64,000 nt of DNA from Cellulomonas triticagri. Lineage in GTDB: Bacteria; Actinomycetota; Actinomycetes; Actinomycetales; Cellulomonadaceae. The notes below the pieces were generated by a model, which did not search any database, was not told where the DNA came from, and saw only the letters and a program-made list of their open reading frames with translations. Both the position numbers and the translations under genes were made by a program. Positions 33,704-41,377 of this stretch are shown here, piece by piece; the stretch's first letter is position 1; each line of letters opens with the position of its first letter. The stretch lies in NCBI RefSeq assembly GCF_003696205.1, contig NZ_RFFI01000005.1:1-64000 (forward strand), in the 5' to 3' direction.

Positions 33704-34240
33704 ATGGACCCGACGCCGCCCGTCCCCCACGACCTGTCGCCGCCAAGAGACGTCCCGCTCCGGCTGCGCCCGCCCCGGCACCGCGTCGACCCGCGGGCGC
33801 GCCGGTGGTGGCTGCTGCGGGCGCTGGCCTCGGCCGGCGCCGTGACCGTCGTCATCGGCGTCGTCTGGTGGCTCTGGGAGCCCGCCCGGCCCTGGCTCAC
33901 GGCCCCGCTCGTGCTCGCCGCGCTGTGGACCGCGGCCCGCGCGGTGGTCGAACCCCGGGTGCGGTACGCCGTGCACCGGTGGGAGGCGACCGACCTGGCC
34001 GTCTACGGGCTCACCGGCTGGCTCGTCCGGGAGTGGCGCGTCGCCCCGCTGTCGCGGGTGCAGACGGTCGACGCCGTGCGCGGGCCCCTGGAGCAGGCGC
34101 TCGGGCTCGCCACCCTGCGGGTCACCACCGCGTCGTCCAGCGGCGCCATCAGCATCCGCGGCCTCGACGCCGACCTCGCCGCGGAGCTCGCGGAACGTCT
34201 GACGGCCGTCACCGAGCAGACCCCCGGGGACGCGACGTGA
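33704..34240 (+). CDS. PH domain (YdbS-like) membrane protein
   Basis: 178-aa protein with two membrane segments (about residues 38-58 and 66-82) followed by a bacterial PH domain (bPH_2): VRYAVHRWEATDLAVYGLTGWLVREWRVAPLSRVQTVDAVRGPLEQALGLATLRVTTAS. This is the YdbS pattern; in Bacillus the YdbS/YdbT pair protects against secreted bacteriocins. Its stop overlaps the GTG of the YdbT-like gene (GTGA), so the pair is coupled. Confidence 0.85.
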   Translation: MDPTPPVPHDLSPPRDVPLRLRPPRHRVDPRARRWWLLRALASAGAVTVVIGVVWWLWEPARPWLTAPLVLAALWTAARAVVEPRVRYAVHRWEATDLAVYGLTGWLVREWRVAPLSRVQTVDAVRGPLEQALGLATLRVTTASSSGAISIRGLDADLAAELAERLTAVTEQTPGDAT

Positions 34241-35898
34241 CCGGGGAGCCCGACGCCGGGCCCGTCGGGGCAGTGAGGACGGCGCTCCCGGCCGAGGCGC
34301 CCGCCGACGCGGTCGACGGCGTCGTCGAGGCGGACCACCCCGTCGCCGACGACGGCACGCCCTGGTCCCGGCTCGCCCCGCGGATGATCGCCGTCGACCT
34401 CGCCCGGACCCTGCTGTCGCTGTCCCCCACCGCCGTCGCCGTCGGGGTGTTCGGCGTCGAGGCGTCCTGGTCCTCGCTGTGGCCCCTGCTCGCGCTCGGG
34501 GCGTTCGGGGTCGTCGGCGCCGTCCTCGACGCGGTGCGCTGGGCGGTCACCCGCTACCGCGTCACCGACGAGTACGTCGAGCGCCGGTCCGGACTGCTGG
34601 TGCGCCGGTACCGCTCGGTGCGCCGCGACCGGATCCGCAGCGTCGACACCACGGCCCGGCTGCGGCACCGGCTGTCCGGGCTGCGCGTCGTGCTGGTCGG
34701 CGCCGGGCAGCAGGTCGCCGCGGGCGAGTCGGCGCTGACGCTGGACGCGGTGTCGCGGCGCGACGCCGAGCGGCTGCGGGCGGTGCTGCTGGACCGGGTC
34801 GCGGACTCCCCGTCCGCCGCGGACGACGGCGTGCGGGTGCTCGCGCGGTTCCGGCCCTGGTGGGTCGTCTACAACATGGTGAGCATCTGGTCGTTCGTCA
34901 CGGCCGCCGGGCTGCTCTGGGGCGCGTACTGGCTGCTCACCGGGTTCGGGCTGGACCCGGTGGGCTGGGTCGAGGCGATGCTGCCCTGGGACCGCCTCGG
35001 TCGGGTCGGCACGGTCCTCGTCGGGCTCCTGCTCGTGCTCGTCGTCGGGGCCGTCGGCATGGCGGCGAGCTACCTGGCGACGTCCTGGGGCCTGGAGCTC
35101 GCGCGCGTCCCCGGCGAGGCCGGCACGCACCTGCGCACCCGGCAGGGTCTGCTCACCACCCGCGAGGTGAACCGGGACGACCGGCGGCTGCGCGGGGTGA
35201 CCGTGTCCGAGCCGGTGCTGTGGCGGTGGATGGGCATGGCGGACACCTCGGTGATCACCACGGGCCTGTCCGTCTGGGCGTCCTCGCAGCCCGCCGCCGT
35301 GCTGCCGCGCGGTCCGGCGTCGGTGGCGTGGCCGGTCGCGCGGGCCGTGCTCGACGCGGACCCCGACCCGGTCGGCGCGCCCCTGGTCCGGCACGCGCGC
35401 GGCGCCCTGCGCCGGCGGCTGTGGTGGGCGACCGCGACCAGCCTCGCCGTGACGGCCGTGCTGGCCTGGCTCGCGTCGACCGAGGTGCTGCCCGCGTGGG
35501 CCCCGTGGGGCGGCGCCGTGCTGTGGCCGGTGGCGCTGCTCGCCGCGGTCGTCGCGTACCGCGCCCTCGGGCACGCCGTCGTCGGCGACTACGTCGTGCT
35601 GCGTTCCGGGTTGGCCGCGCGGGCCACCACCGCGCTGCGCCGGGACGCCGTGAGCACGATCGCGCTGCGGGAGTCGCTGCTGCAGCGTCGGCTCGGGCTG
35701 CGGAGCGTCGCCGCGATGACCTCGGCCGGGTGGGGCCGGTACGACGCGCCGGACATCGCTGCCGACGAGGCGCTGCGGTTCGCCGTCGCCGCGGCACCGG
35801 GGCTGCTGGAGCCGTTCCTGGTGGGCGCGCCGGAGGGGCCGGGCGTCAGCGGGCCTCGGGGAGCAGCGCCGGGCGACCCGTCGCCAGGGGCTCGATGA
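34237..35898 (+). CDS. PH domain (YdbT-like) membrane protein
   Basis: 553-aa membrane protein with several hydrophobic segments and repeated bPH_2 domains (RYRVTDEYVERRSGLLVRRYRSVRRDRIRSVDTTA; then a middle copy with WGLELARVPGEAGTHLRTRQGLLTTREVNRDDRRLRGVTVSEP; and a C-terminal GDYVVLRSGLAARATTALRRDAVSTIALRESLLQRRLGL). Length and order match YdbT. Its last 53 bases overlap the end of the convergent TetR gene. It probably works with the preceding protein in the membrane; the exact role is unknown. Confidence 0.85.
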   Translation: MTGEPDAGPVGAVRTALPAEAPADAVDGVVEADHPVADDGTPWSRLAPRMIAVDLARTLLSLSPTAVAVGVFGVEASWSSLWPLLALGAFGVVGAVLDAVRWAVTRYRVTDEYVERRSGLLVRRYRSVRRDRIRSVDTTARLRHRLSGLRVVLVGAGQQVAAGESALTLDAVSRRDAERLRAVLLDRVADSPSAADDGVRVLARFRPWWVVYNMVSIWSFVTAAGLLWGAYWLLTGFGLDPVGWVEAMLPWDRLGRVGTVLVGLLLVLVVGAVGMAASYLATSWGLELARVPGEAGTHLRTRQGLLTTREVNRDDRRLRGVTVSEPVLWRWMGMADTSVITTGLSVWASSQPAAVLPRGPASVAWPVARAVLDADPDPVGAPLVRHARGALRRRLWWATATSLAVTAVLAWLASTEVLPAWAPWGGAVLWPVALLAAVVAYRALGHAVVGDYVVLRSGLAARATTALRRDAVSTIALRESLLQRRLGLRSVAAMTSAGWGRYDAPDIAADEALRFAVAAAPGLLEPFLVGAPEGPGVSGPRGAAPGDPSPGAR

Positions 35899-36496
35899 CG
35901 GTGTCCACCAGGCGCTCCGCGAAGGCGGCGTCCATCGGCTGGTGCGTGACGACCTTGTGGTAGTGCACCATCGCGGGCCCGACGGCCGCGAGCATGTCGA
36001 GGTCCACGCCGGGGGCGGTGTCCCCGCGCTGGTGCGCGCGCTCCAGCACCTGCCGGGCGAGCCGGACCCGCCCGGCCACGAACGCCTCGTGGAACACCGA
36101 GCGCACCTCGGGCTCGTCGCGGATCGCGGTGAGCAGCCCGGTCATGAGCTCGTCGTTCTTCATCCGGCTGGCCATGGTGAAGATGCTCAGCAGGTCCTCG
36201 CGGAGCGAGCCGGTGTCGGGGACCTCGTCGATGGTGACCTGCTTGCTGCACAGCACGCTGTCGACGGTGAGGTCGGTCTTGGACGGCCAGCGGCGGTAGA
36301 CGGTGGCCTTGCCCGCCCCGGCGCGCTCGGCGACGGCGTCCATGGTCATCCCGGCGTAGCCGCGCTCCATCAGCAGCTCGCGGGCGGCCTGGAGGATCAG
36401 CTCGTCCTTGGACTCGTCGCGCCGTCGTCCCGGTCGCCTGGCCGGTGCCGGCGCCGGGTCCGACGCCCCGGGCGTCGCGTCGTCGCGCGCTGACAT
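35846..36496 (-). CDS. TetR-family transcriptional regulator
   Basis: 216-aa repressor. The helix-turn-helix lies at about residues 30-75 (DELILQAARELLMERGYAGMTMDAVAERAGAGKATVYRRWPSKTDLTVDS). The C-terminal ligand-binding half is of the TetR_C_16-like type common in actinobacteria. ATG 36496 has GGAG upstream. It is divergent to a DHA2-type MFS exporter across 136 bp containing inverted repeats, so it most likely controls that exporter and itself. Confidence 0.92.
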   Translation of the reverse strand: MSARDDATPGASDPAPAPARRPGRRRDESKDELILQAARELLMERGYAGMTMDAVAERAGAGKATVYRRWPSKTDLTVDSVLCSKQVTIDEVPDTGSLREDLLSIFTMASRMKNDELMTGLLTAIRDEPEVRSVFHEAFVAGRVRLARQVLERAHQRGDTAPGVDLDMLAAVGPAMVHYHKVVTHQPMDAAFAERLVDTVIEPLATGRPALLPEAR

Positions 36497-36541
36497 GTCC
36501 GGCTCCTCTCGTCGTGCGCCATTGTGCCCATGCTCACGTCC

Positions 36542-36594
36542 GGAACCAAATCGAGACCGGGGGGTTTCGGAACTCACCGGTCTTGGTTTATGGT
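36542..36594. promoter_or_regulatory. Operator/promoter region between tetR and the MFS gene
   Basis: GACCGG (36555-36560) and CCGGTC (36577-36582) form an inverted repeat, flanked by AACCAAA (36544-36550) and TGGTTT (36584-36589) in inverted order. TTCGGA-17-TATGGT (36566-36571, 36589-36594) is a plausible promoter for the MFS gene. A TetR dimer bound here would block it. Confidence 0.45.
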
Positions 36595-36632
36595 CGCTGC
36601 ACCCCCACACCGACGTCTCCCGGAGCACCGCC

Positions 36633-38153
36633 ATGTCCGCACCCGCCACCCCCACGGCGACCACCCCCGCCGCCCACGGCCGGCGCTGGCTCGTCCTCGC
36701 CACCGTGGCCCTCGCCCAGCTGATGGTCGTGCTCGACGCCACCATCGTGAACATCGCGATGCCCTCGGCCCAGGCCGAGCTCGGCTTCAGCGACAACGAC
36801 CGGCAGTGGATCGTCACCGCCTACGCCCTCGCGTTCGGCAGCCTGCTGCTGCTCGGCGGCCGCCTGTCCGACATGTTCGGGCGCCGCCGCATGTTCCTTA
36901 TCGGCCTCGTCGGGTTCGCCGTCGCGTCCGCGCTCGGCGGCGCCGCCGGGACCTTCGGGCTGCTCGTCGCCGCCCGCGCCCTGCAGGGCGTCTTCGGCGC
37001 CGTGCTCGCCCCCGCCGCGCTGTCCGTGCTGACCACGACCTTCACCGACCCCAAGGAGCGCGGCCGCGCGTTCGGCATCTTCGGCGCCATCGCGGGCATG
37101 GGCGGCGCCATCGGCCTGCTGCTCGGCGGCTACCTCACCGAGAACTTCGACTGGCGCTGGAACCTCTACGTCAACGTCGTCATCGCCGCCGTCGCGTTCG
37201 TCGCCGGGCTCGCCCTGCTCCCCCGCCTCGTCGGCACCGCGGGCCACCGCCTCGACCTGCCCGGCGTGCTGCTCGGCTCGACCGGCCTGTTCGCCCTCGT
37301 CCTCGGCTTCTCGCAGGCCGAGCCCCAGGGCTGGGACTCCGTGGCCACCTGGGGGCCGCTCGCCGCGAGCGTGCTGCTGCTGATCGGCTTCGTGCTGCGC
37401 CAGCGCACCGCCCCGCACGCCGTCCTGCCCCTCGGCGTGATCCTCGACCGGGACCGCGGCGCCTCCTACGTCGCGATCCTCGTCGCCGGGTCCGGCATGT
37501 TCGGCGTCTTCCTGTTCCTCACGTACTACCTGCAGTCGACGCTCGGCTACTCCCCGATGCGCACCGGCGTCGCGTTCCTGCCGATGGTGCTGTCCATCAT
37601 CGTGACGGCGCAGATCCAGTCGAACCTGCTCATCCCCCGGTTCGGCCCGAAGGTCCTCGTGCCCATCGGCATGCTGCTCGCCGCGGGCGCGATGCTGACC
37701 TTCACCACGCTCGGCGCCGACACCGCCTACGCCAGCCACGTGCTGCCCGGCCTCGTGCTCATGGGCGTCGGGATGGCGTCGATCATGCCCGCGTCGTTCC
37801 AGCTCGCCACCCTCGGCGTCGAGCAGCGGCTCGCCGGGGCCGCGTCGGCCCTGGTGTCCACCAGCCAGCAGGTCGGCGGCGCCATCGGCACCGCCCTGCT
37901 GAACACCCTCGCGGCCACCGCCGCGGCGGCGTACGTCACCGACCACACCACGGGCGGGGCCCCGAGCCCGCAGGTGCTCGCCGAGGCGGCGCTGCACTCG
38001 TTCGACACCGCCTACGCGTGGTCGGCGGGCATCTTCGCGGGCGGCGCGGTGCTCGCGGCCGTGCTGTTCCGGACCCGCGCCGACCGCGCCGCGCGCGTGG
38101 CGGCGGCCCCGGTGGCCGCGGGTGCCTCGGCGGAGCCGGTCACGGCGCACTGA
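36633..38153 (+). CDS. DHA2-family MFS drug exporter (EmrB/QacA type)
   Basis: 506-aa exporter with 14 predicted membrane segments. Motif A-like GGRLSDMFGRRRMFLIG follows the first pair of helices; VVLDATIVNIAMPSAQAELGFSDNDRQWIVTAYALAFG is the DHA2 signature at the start; ALQGVFGAVLAPAALSVLTTTFTDPKERGRAFGIFGAIAGMGGAIGLLLGGYLT carries motif C. Divergent from a TetR gene. Substrate could be a drug or toxic metabolite and cannot be told. Confidence 0.93.
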   Translation: MSAPATPTATTPAAHGRRWLVLATVALAQLMVVLDATIVNIAMPSAQAELGFSDNDRQWIVTAYALAFGSLLLLGGRLSDMFGRRRMFLIGLVGFAVASALGGAAGTFGLLVAARALQGVFGAVLAPAALSVLTTTFTDPKERGRAFGIFGAIAGMGGAIGLLLGGYLTENFDWRWNLYVNVVIAAVAFVAGLALLPRLVGTAGHRLDLPGVLLGSTGLFALVLGFSQAEPQGWDSVATWGPLAASVLLLIGFVLRQRTAPHAVLPLGVILDRDRGASYVAILVAGSGMFGVFLFLTYYLQSTLGYSPMRTGVAFLPMVLSIIVTAQIQSNLLIPRFGPKVLVPIGMLLAAGAMLTFTTLGADTAYASHVLPGLVLMGVGMASIMPASFQLATLGVEQRLAGAASALVSTSQQVGGAIGTALLNTLAATAAAAYVTDHTTGGAPSPQVLAEAALHSFDTAYAWSAGIFAGGAVLAAVLFRTRADRAARVAAAPVAAGASAEPVTAH

Positions 38154-38181
38154 CGCCGATCAGCACGGAGCCAGCGCCCGG

Positions 38182-38216
38182 CGACAGGGCGTGCACGTCA
38201 CGTGCACGCCCTGTCG
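38182..38216 (+). terminator. Perfect stem-loop after the MFS gene
   Basis: Bases 38182-38197 pair perfectly with 38201-38216 (16-bp stem, three-base loop TCA; core GGGCGTGCACG). It lies 29 bases after the MFS stop and is a probable terminator. Confidence 0.8.
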
Positions 38217-38346
38217 TCGTTCCGTCGGGCACGCACCAGACGCCACCGCGTAGGTGCTGTGGGTAGCGCCACGGTGGTCGTGGGGCTGCGAGTCTCGTCG
38301 TCTGACGTCCGGAGCCCGAGCCGGACCAGACTCGGAGGAGACCGGG

Positions 38347-39027
38347 ATGCGGAGCGCGTCGGCCACGGCACTCGTCACTCTGTCCGCTCTGGCCCCGGTC
38401 GCCCTGGCCGGGTGCACCCAGGTCGGCGGGCCCGACGACGTGGACGCTCCGCCCACGTCCTCCGCCCGCGAGGCACCCGCCGCGCCGAGCGCGCCCCTCA
38501 CGGAGGCCGACCTCGAGATGCTGATGATGGTGGACGCGACGCCGGAGGGGATGACCTGGCTCGCCAGCCCACCGGCGACCTGGACCGCACTCCCGTCGTC
38601 GACCGGGACATCATCCTGGCAGGTCGCAGACTCGCGCTGCCAGGTGAGCCTCACCCGCCTCCAGGGGTACGGGAGCAAGGAGACCCCGACCGCGTCCGAG
38701 GTCGTGCACGACATCGTTCGGCGGGGTGCTGCCGCGCTCGGGACCGAGGTCGACTTCGCACCGGCTGGCCTGCTGGGCGTCCCGGCGGTCCTGGCACACA
38801 CGCCTGAGGGCGTCATCTTCGAGATGGGCTTCGCCCGCACCCGCTTCGCCGACGCCAGCGGTCTCCTGCAGGGTGATGCCATCGGTTTCCGCGACGGCGG
38901 TGACCTCGCCCTGACTGCCCATGTCATGTGCGGCGACGGTGAGTACGAGGAGCACCGCGACGAGCTGCTGCGGTTCCTCACGACCCAGGTCAGGATCGAG
39001 CTGAGGTTCGCCGGCCCGGGTGGCTGA
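38347..39027 (+). CDS. Lipoprotein of unknown function
   Basis: 226-aa putative lipoprotein. The N-terminal signal ends in lipobox LAGC (residues 20-23), followed by a Pro/Ala/Ser-rich linker. The rest has a mixed alpha/beta look with Cys residues in SRCQVSL and HVMCGDGEY that could form a disulfide outside the membrane. No family recognised. GGAGGAG precedes ATG 38347. Composition is slightly less GC-biased than neighbours. No operon partners. Confidence 0.75.
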   Translation: MRSASATALVTLSALAPVALAGCTQVGGPDDVDAPPTSSAREAPAAPSAPLTEADLEMLMMVDATPEGMTWLASPPATWTALPSSTGTSSWQVADSRCQVSLTRLQGYGSKETPTASEVVHDIVRRGAAALGTEVDFAPAGLLGVPAVLAHTPEGVIFEMGFARTRFADASGLLQGDAIGFRDGGDLALTAHVMCGDGEYEEHRDELLRFLTTQVRIELRFAGPGG

Positions 39028-39039
39028 CGGCTCCGACGG

Positions 39040-39369
39040 TCAGTCGTCCGGGAACCAGATCGCGCGGCGCAGGGCCACGCGCGTGCCGTCGGCGCTGAGC
39101 GGCGTCGCCTCGGCGCGCAGGTGCTCCAGCGCGGCGCGGGCGTGGTGCGCCGGGGGTGAGCCCGCGGCGTTGACCACCCGCCACCACGGCACCCCGGACC
39201 CGCCGCGCGCCATGACCTGCCCCACCTGACGGGGCCCGCCCCGCGCGGGCAGCCCGGCGGCGACGAACCGGTCCGCGACGACCTCGGCGATCGTCCCGTA
39301 GGTCATCGCACGACCCGACGGGATCGCCTCGACCACGTCGAGGACGGCCTCCAGGTAGTCGTCGTCCAC
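39040..39369 (-). CDS. Alkyltransferase-like protein (ATL)
   Basis: 109-aa protein of the O6-alkylguanine-DNA alkyltransferase fold (DVVEAIPSGRAMTYGTIAEVVADRF, then GGPRQVGQVMARGGSGVPWWRVVNAAG). The active-site Cys of the alkyltransferase PCHRV motif is replaced: PWWRV at 61-65, with Trp62 in the Cys position. Such ATL proteins bind alkylated bases and pass them to nucleotide excision repair rather than removing the alkyl group. GTG at 39369 has GGAGGAGG upstream. Confidence 0.9.
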   Translation of the reverse strand: MDDDYLEAVLDVVEAIPSGRAMTYGTIAEVVADRFVAAGLPARGGPRQVGQVMARGGSGVPWWRVVNAAGSPPAHHARAALEHLRAEATPLSADGTRVALRRAIWFPDD

Positions 39370-39462
39370 TCGGCCTCCTCCGCGCGCGTCGCCCCGAGGG
39401 TAGCCGGGACCGACCTGCGAAAACACGTGACCACCGCCGCCGAGTGCGCGCACGATGAGGGC

Positions 39463-40737
39463 ATGCGCCCCGTGCCCGCCGGCTACCGGCTGACCGTCGT
39501 CCCCGCCGAGCGCGTCGACGAGTTCCGCGACGTCGACAGCATCGCCTTCGCGATGCCGCCGCGCGACCCGGCGAACGACGCGGCCGTGCCGTTCCCGATC
39601 CCGGCGGACCGCACGGTCGGCGTCGAGGACGGGTCCGGTGCGCTGGTCGCCGCGCACGGGTCGTACGCGTTCACGCTGCCGACCCCGGGCGGGTCGGTGC
39701 CGTGCGCCGGGCTCACGTGGGTGGGCGTGCGTCCCGACCACCGGCGGCGCGGGCTGCTGTCGGCGATGATCGGCGCGCACCTCGACCGGTCGCTGGCGCG
39801 GGGCGAGGTCGTCTCGGCGCTGTTCGCGATGGAGGCGGGCATCTACGGGCGGTTCGGGTACGGGTCGGCGGCGGACAACGTCGGCGTGACGGTGCCCCGG
39901 GGCTCGGCGCTGCGCGACGTGCCCGGCGCGGCCGATCTGACGGTGCGGTTCGCGACGCTCGACGCCGACGCGCACCTCGACCTCGTGGACCGGGTGCACG
40001 TCGCCGCCGGCGCGGGACGTCCCGGGTGGATCGCCCGCGGGAGCGACGCGCGGCGCCGCATCGCGGTCGCGGACCCGCCGCCGTGGCGCGAGGGCGGCGA
40101 GGCCGCGCGGCTGCTGACCGTGCACGACACCGCCGGTGAGCCGCGTGGGTACGCGATCCTGCGCCGCAAGGCTGCCTGGACGGACGGCAATCCGGCGTAC
40201 ACGGTGCAGGTGCGGGAGGCCGTGGCGCTGGACGCCGCCGCGACGCACCGGCTCTGGTCGGCGCTGCTGGACCTCGACCTGACGGTGAGCGTCGAGGCCC
40301 GGCTGCTCCCGGTGGACGACCTGCTGCTGCACCTGCTGGTGGAGCCGCGCCGCGCCGCCGCCAAGGTGGACGACAACATCTGGCTCCGGCTCCTCGACGT
40401 GCCCGCGGCGCTCGCCGGGCGCCGGTACGCCGCGCCGGTCGACGCCGTCCTCGATGTCACGGACGCGCTGCTGCCCGCGAACGCGGGCCGGTGGCGGCTG
40501 GTCACCGGGGACGCGGGCCCGGACGGCACCTACCCGGCGACGGTGCAGCCCGCCGGTGACGCCGCCCCGGACCTGACCCTGGACGTGCGGGAGCTCGGCG
40601 CGGCCTACCTCGGCGGCCGGACGCTCACCGCGCTGGCCGGGGCCGGCCTGGTCACGGGCCGCGACGCGGCCACGCTGCACCGCGCGTCCACGGCGTTCAC
40701 CAGCCCGCTCGCCCCGGTCTGCACCTGGGTCTTCTGA
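39463..40737 (+). CDS. Eis-like GNAT acetyltransferase
   Basis: 424-aa protein of the Eis type: an N-terminal GNAT domain (WVGVRPDHRRRGLLSAMIGAHL acetyl-CoA loop; FAMEAGIYGRFGYG), a second degenerate GNAT domain, and a C-terminal sterol-carrier-like domain ending with the conserved carboxyl Phe (APVCTWVF), which serves as base in Eis enzymes. ATG 39463 with GAGGG upstream is preferred over the GTG at 39427. Eis proteins acetylate amines including aminoglycosides; the substrate here is unknown. Confidence 0.88.
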   Translation: MRPVPAGYRLTVVPAERVDEFRDVDSIAFAMPPRDPANDAAVPFPIPADRTVGVEDGSGALVAAHGSYAFTLPTPGGSVPCAGLTWVGVRPDHRRRGLLSAMIGAHLDRSLARGEVVSALFAMEAGIYGRFGYGSAADNVGVTVPRGSALRDVPGAADLTVRFATLDADAHLDLVDRVHVAAGAGRPGWIARGSDARRRIAVADPPPWREGGEAARLLTVHDTAGEPRGYAILRRKAAWTDGNPAYTVQVREAVALDAAATHRLWSALLDLDLTVSVEARLLPVDDLLLHLLVEPRRAAAKVDDNIWLRLLDVPAALAGRRYAAPVDAVLDVTDALLPANAGRWRLVTGDAGPDGTYPATVQPAGDAAPDLTLDVRELGAAYLGGRTLTALAGAGLVTGRDAATLHRASTAFTSPLAPVCTWVF

Positions 40738-40794
40738 CCCCGGTCCACCCCGCCGTCGCGCGCGACTCGGGCGCAGCGCCCAGCGCGTCGGCCG

Positions 40795-41247
40795 TCAGCC
40801 GCGGGCGGACTCGTACGCGGCGAGCTGGTCGATGCGGCGCTGGTGGCGGGGGTCGCCGCTGAACGGCTCGTCCACGAACGCCTGCACCAGCGCCAGCGCC
40901 TCGTCCACAGAGTGCTGCCGGGCGCCGATCGCGACGACGTTCGCGTCGTTGTGCTGGCGGCCGAGGCGCGCGGTGTCGTCGTTCCACGCGAGGGCAGCAC
41001 GCACGCCGGGGACCTTGTTCGCGGCGATCTGCTCGCCGTTGCCCGACCCGCCGATGACGACGCCGAGGCTGCCCGGGTCCGCGACGACGGCCTCGCCCGC
41101 GGCGAAGCAGACGGACGGGTAGTCGTCCTGGGGGTCGTACTCGTGGGCGCCGTGGTCGACGACGTCGTGGCCGGCGGCCTGCAGGTGCTCGACGATCGCG
41201 ACCTTGAGCTCGAACCCGGCGTGGTCGGCGGCGACATGGATACGCAT
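40795..41247 (-). CDS. rpiB: Ribose-5-phosphate isomerase B
   Basis: 150-aa isomerase of the pentose phosphate pathway interconverting ribose 5-phosphate and ribulose 5-phosphate. The start MRIHVAADHAGFELK, GGSGNGEQIAANK and the HNDANVVAIGARQHS block are typical. The catalytic base position has Glu72 (as in the mycobacterial enzyme) rather than Cys. ATG 41247 gives the conserved N-terminus; the longer frame upstream has no support. Located near pepN and the nitroreductase relative, as in mycobacteria. Confidence 0.97.
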   Translation of the reverse strand: MRIHVAADHAGFELKVAIVEHLQAAGHDVVDHGAHEYDPQDDYPSVCFAAGEAVVADPGSLGVVIGGSGNGEQIAANKVPGVRAALAWNDDTARLGRQHNDANVVAIGARQHSVDEALALVQAFVDEPFSGDPRHQRRIDQLAAYESARG

Positions 41248-41377
41248 GGGGCCATCCTGCCCCACCGCGGCGGTCCCGGCGCCGCCGCGTCCACCGGCAC
41301 CCGCCCCGGGGGCGTCCTAGGCTGGTCGGCGGTGCGAGTCCTCGCACCGGCCCGGACCGAAGGGACCCCTGACACCC

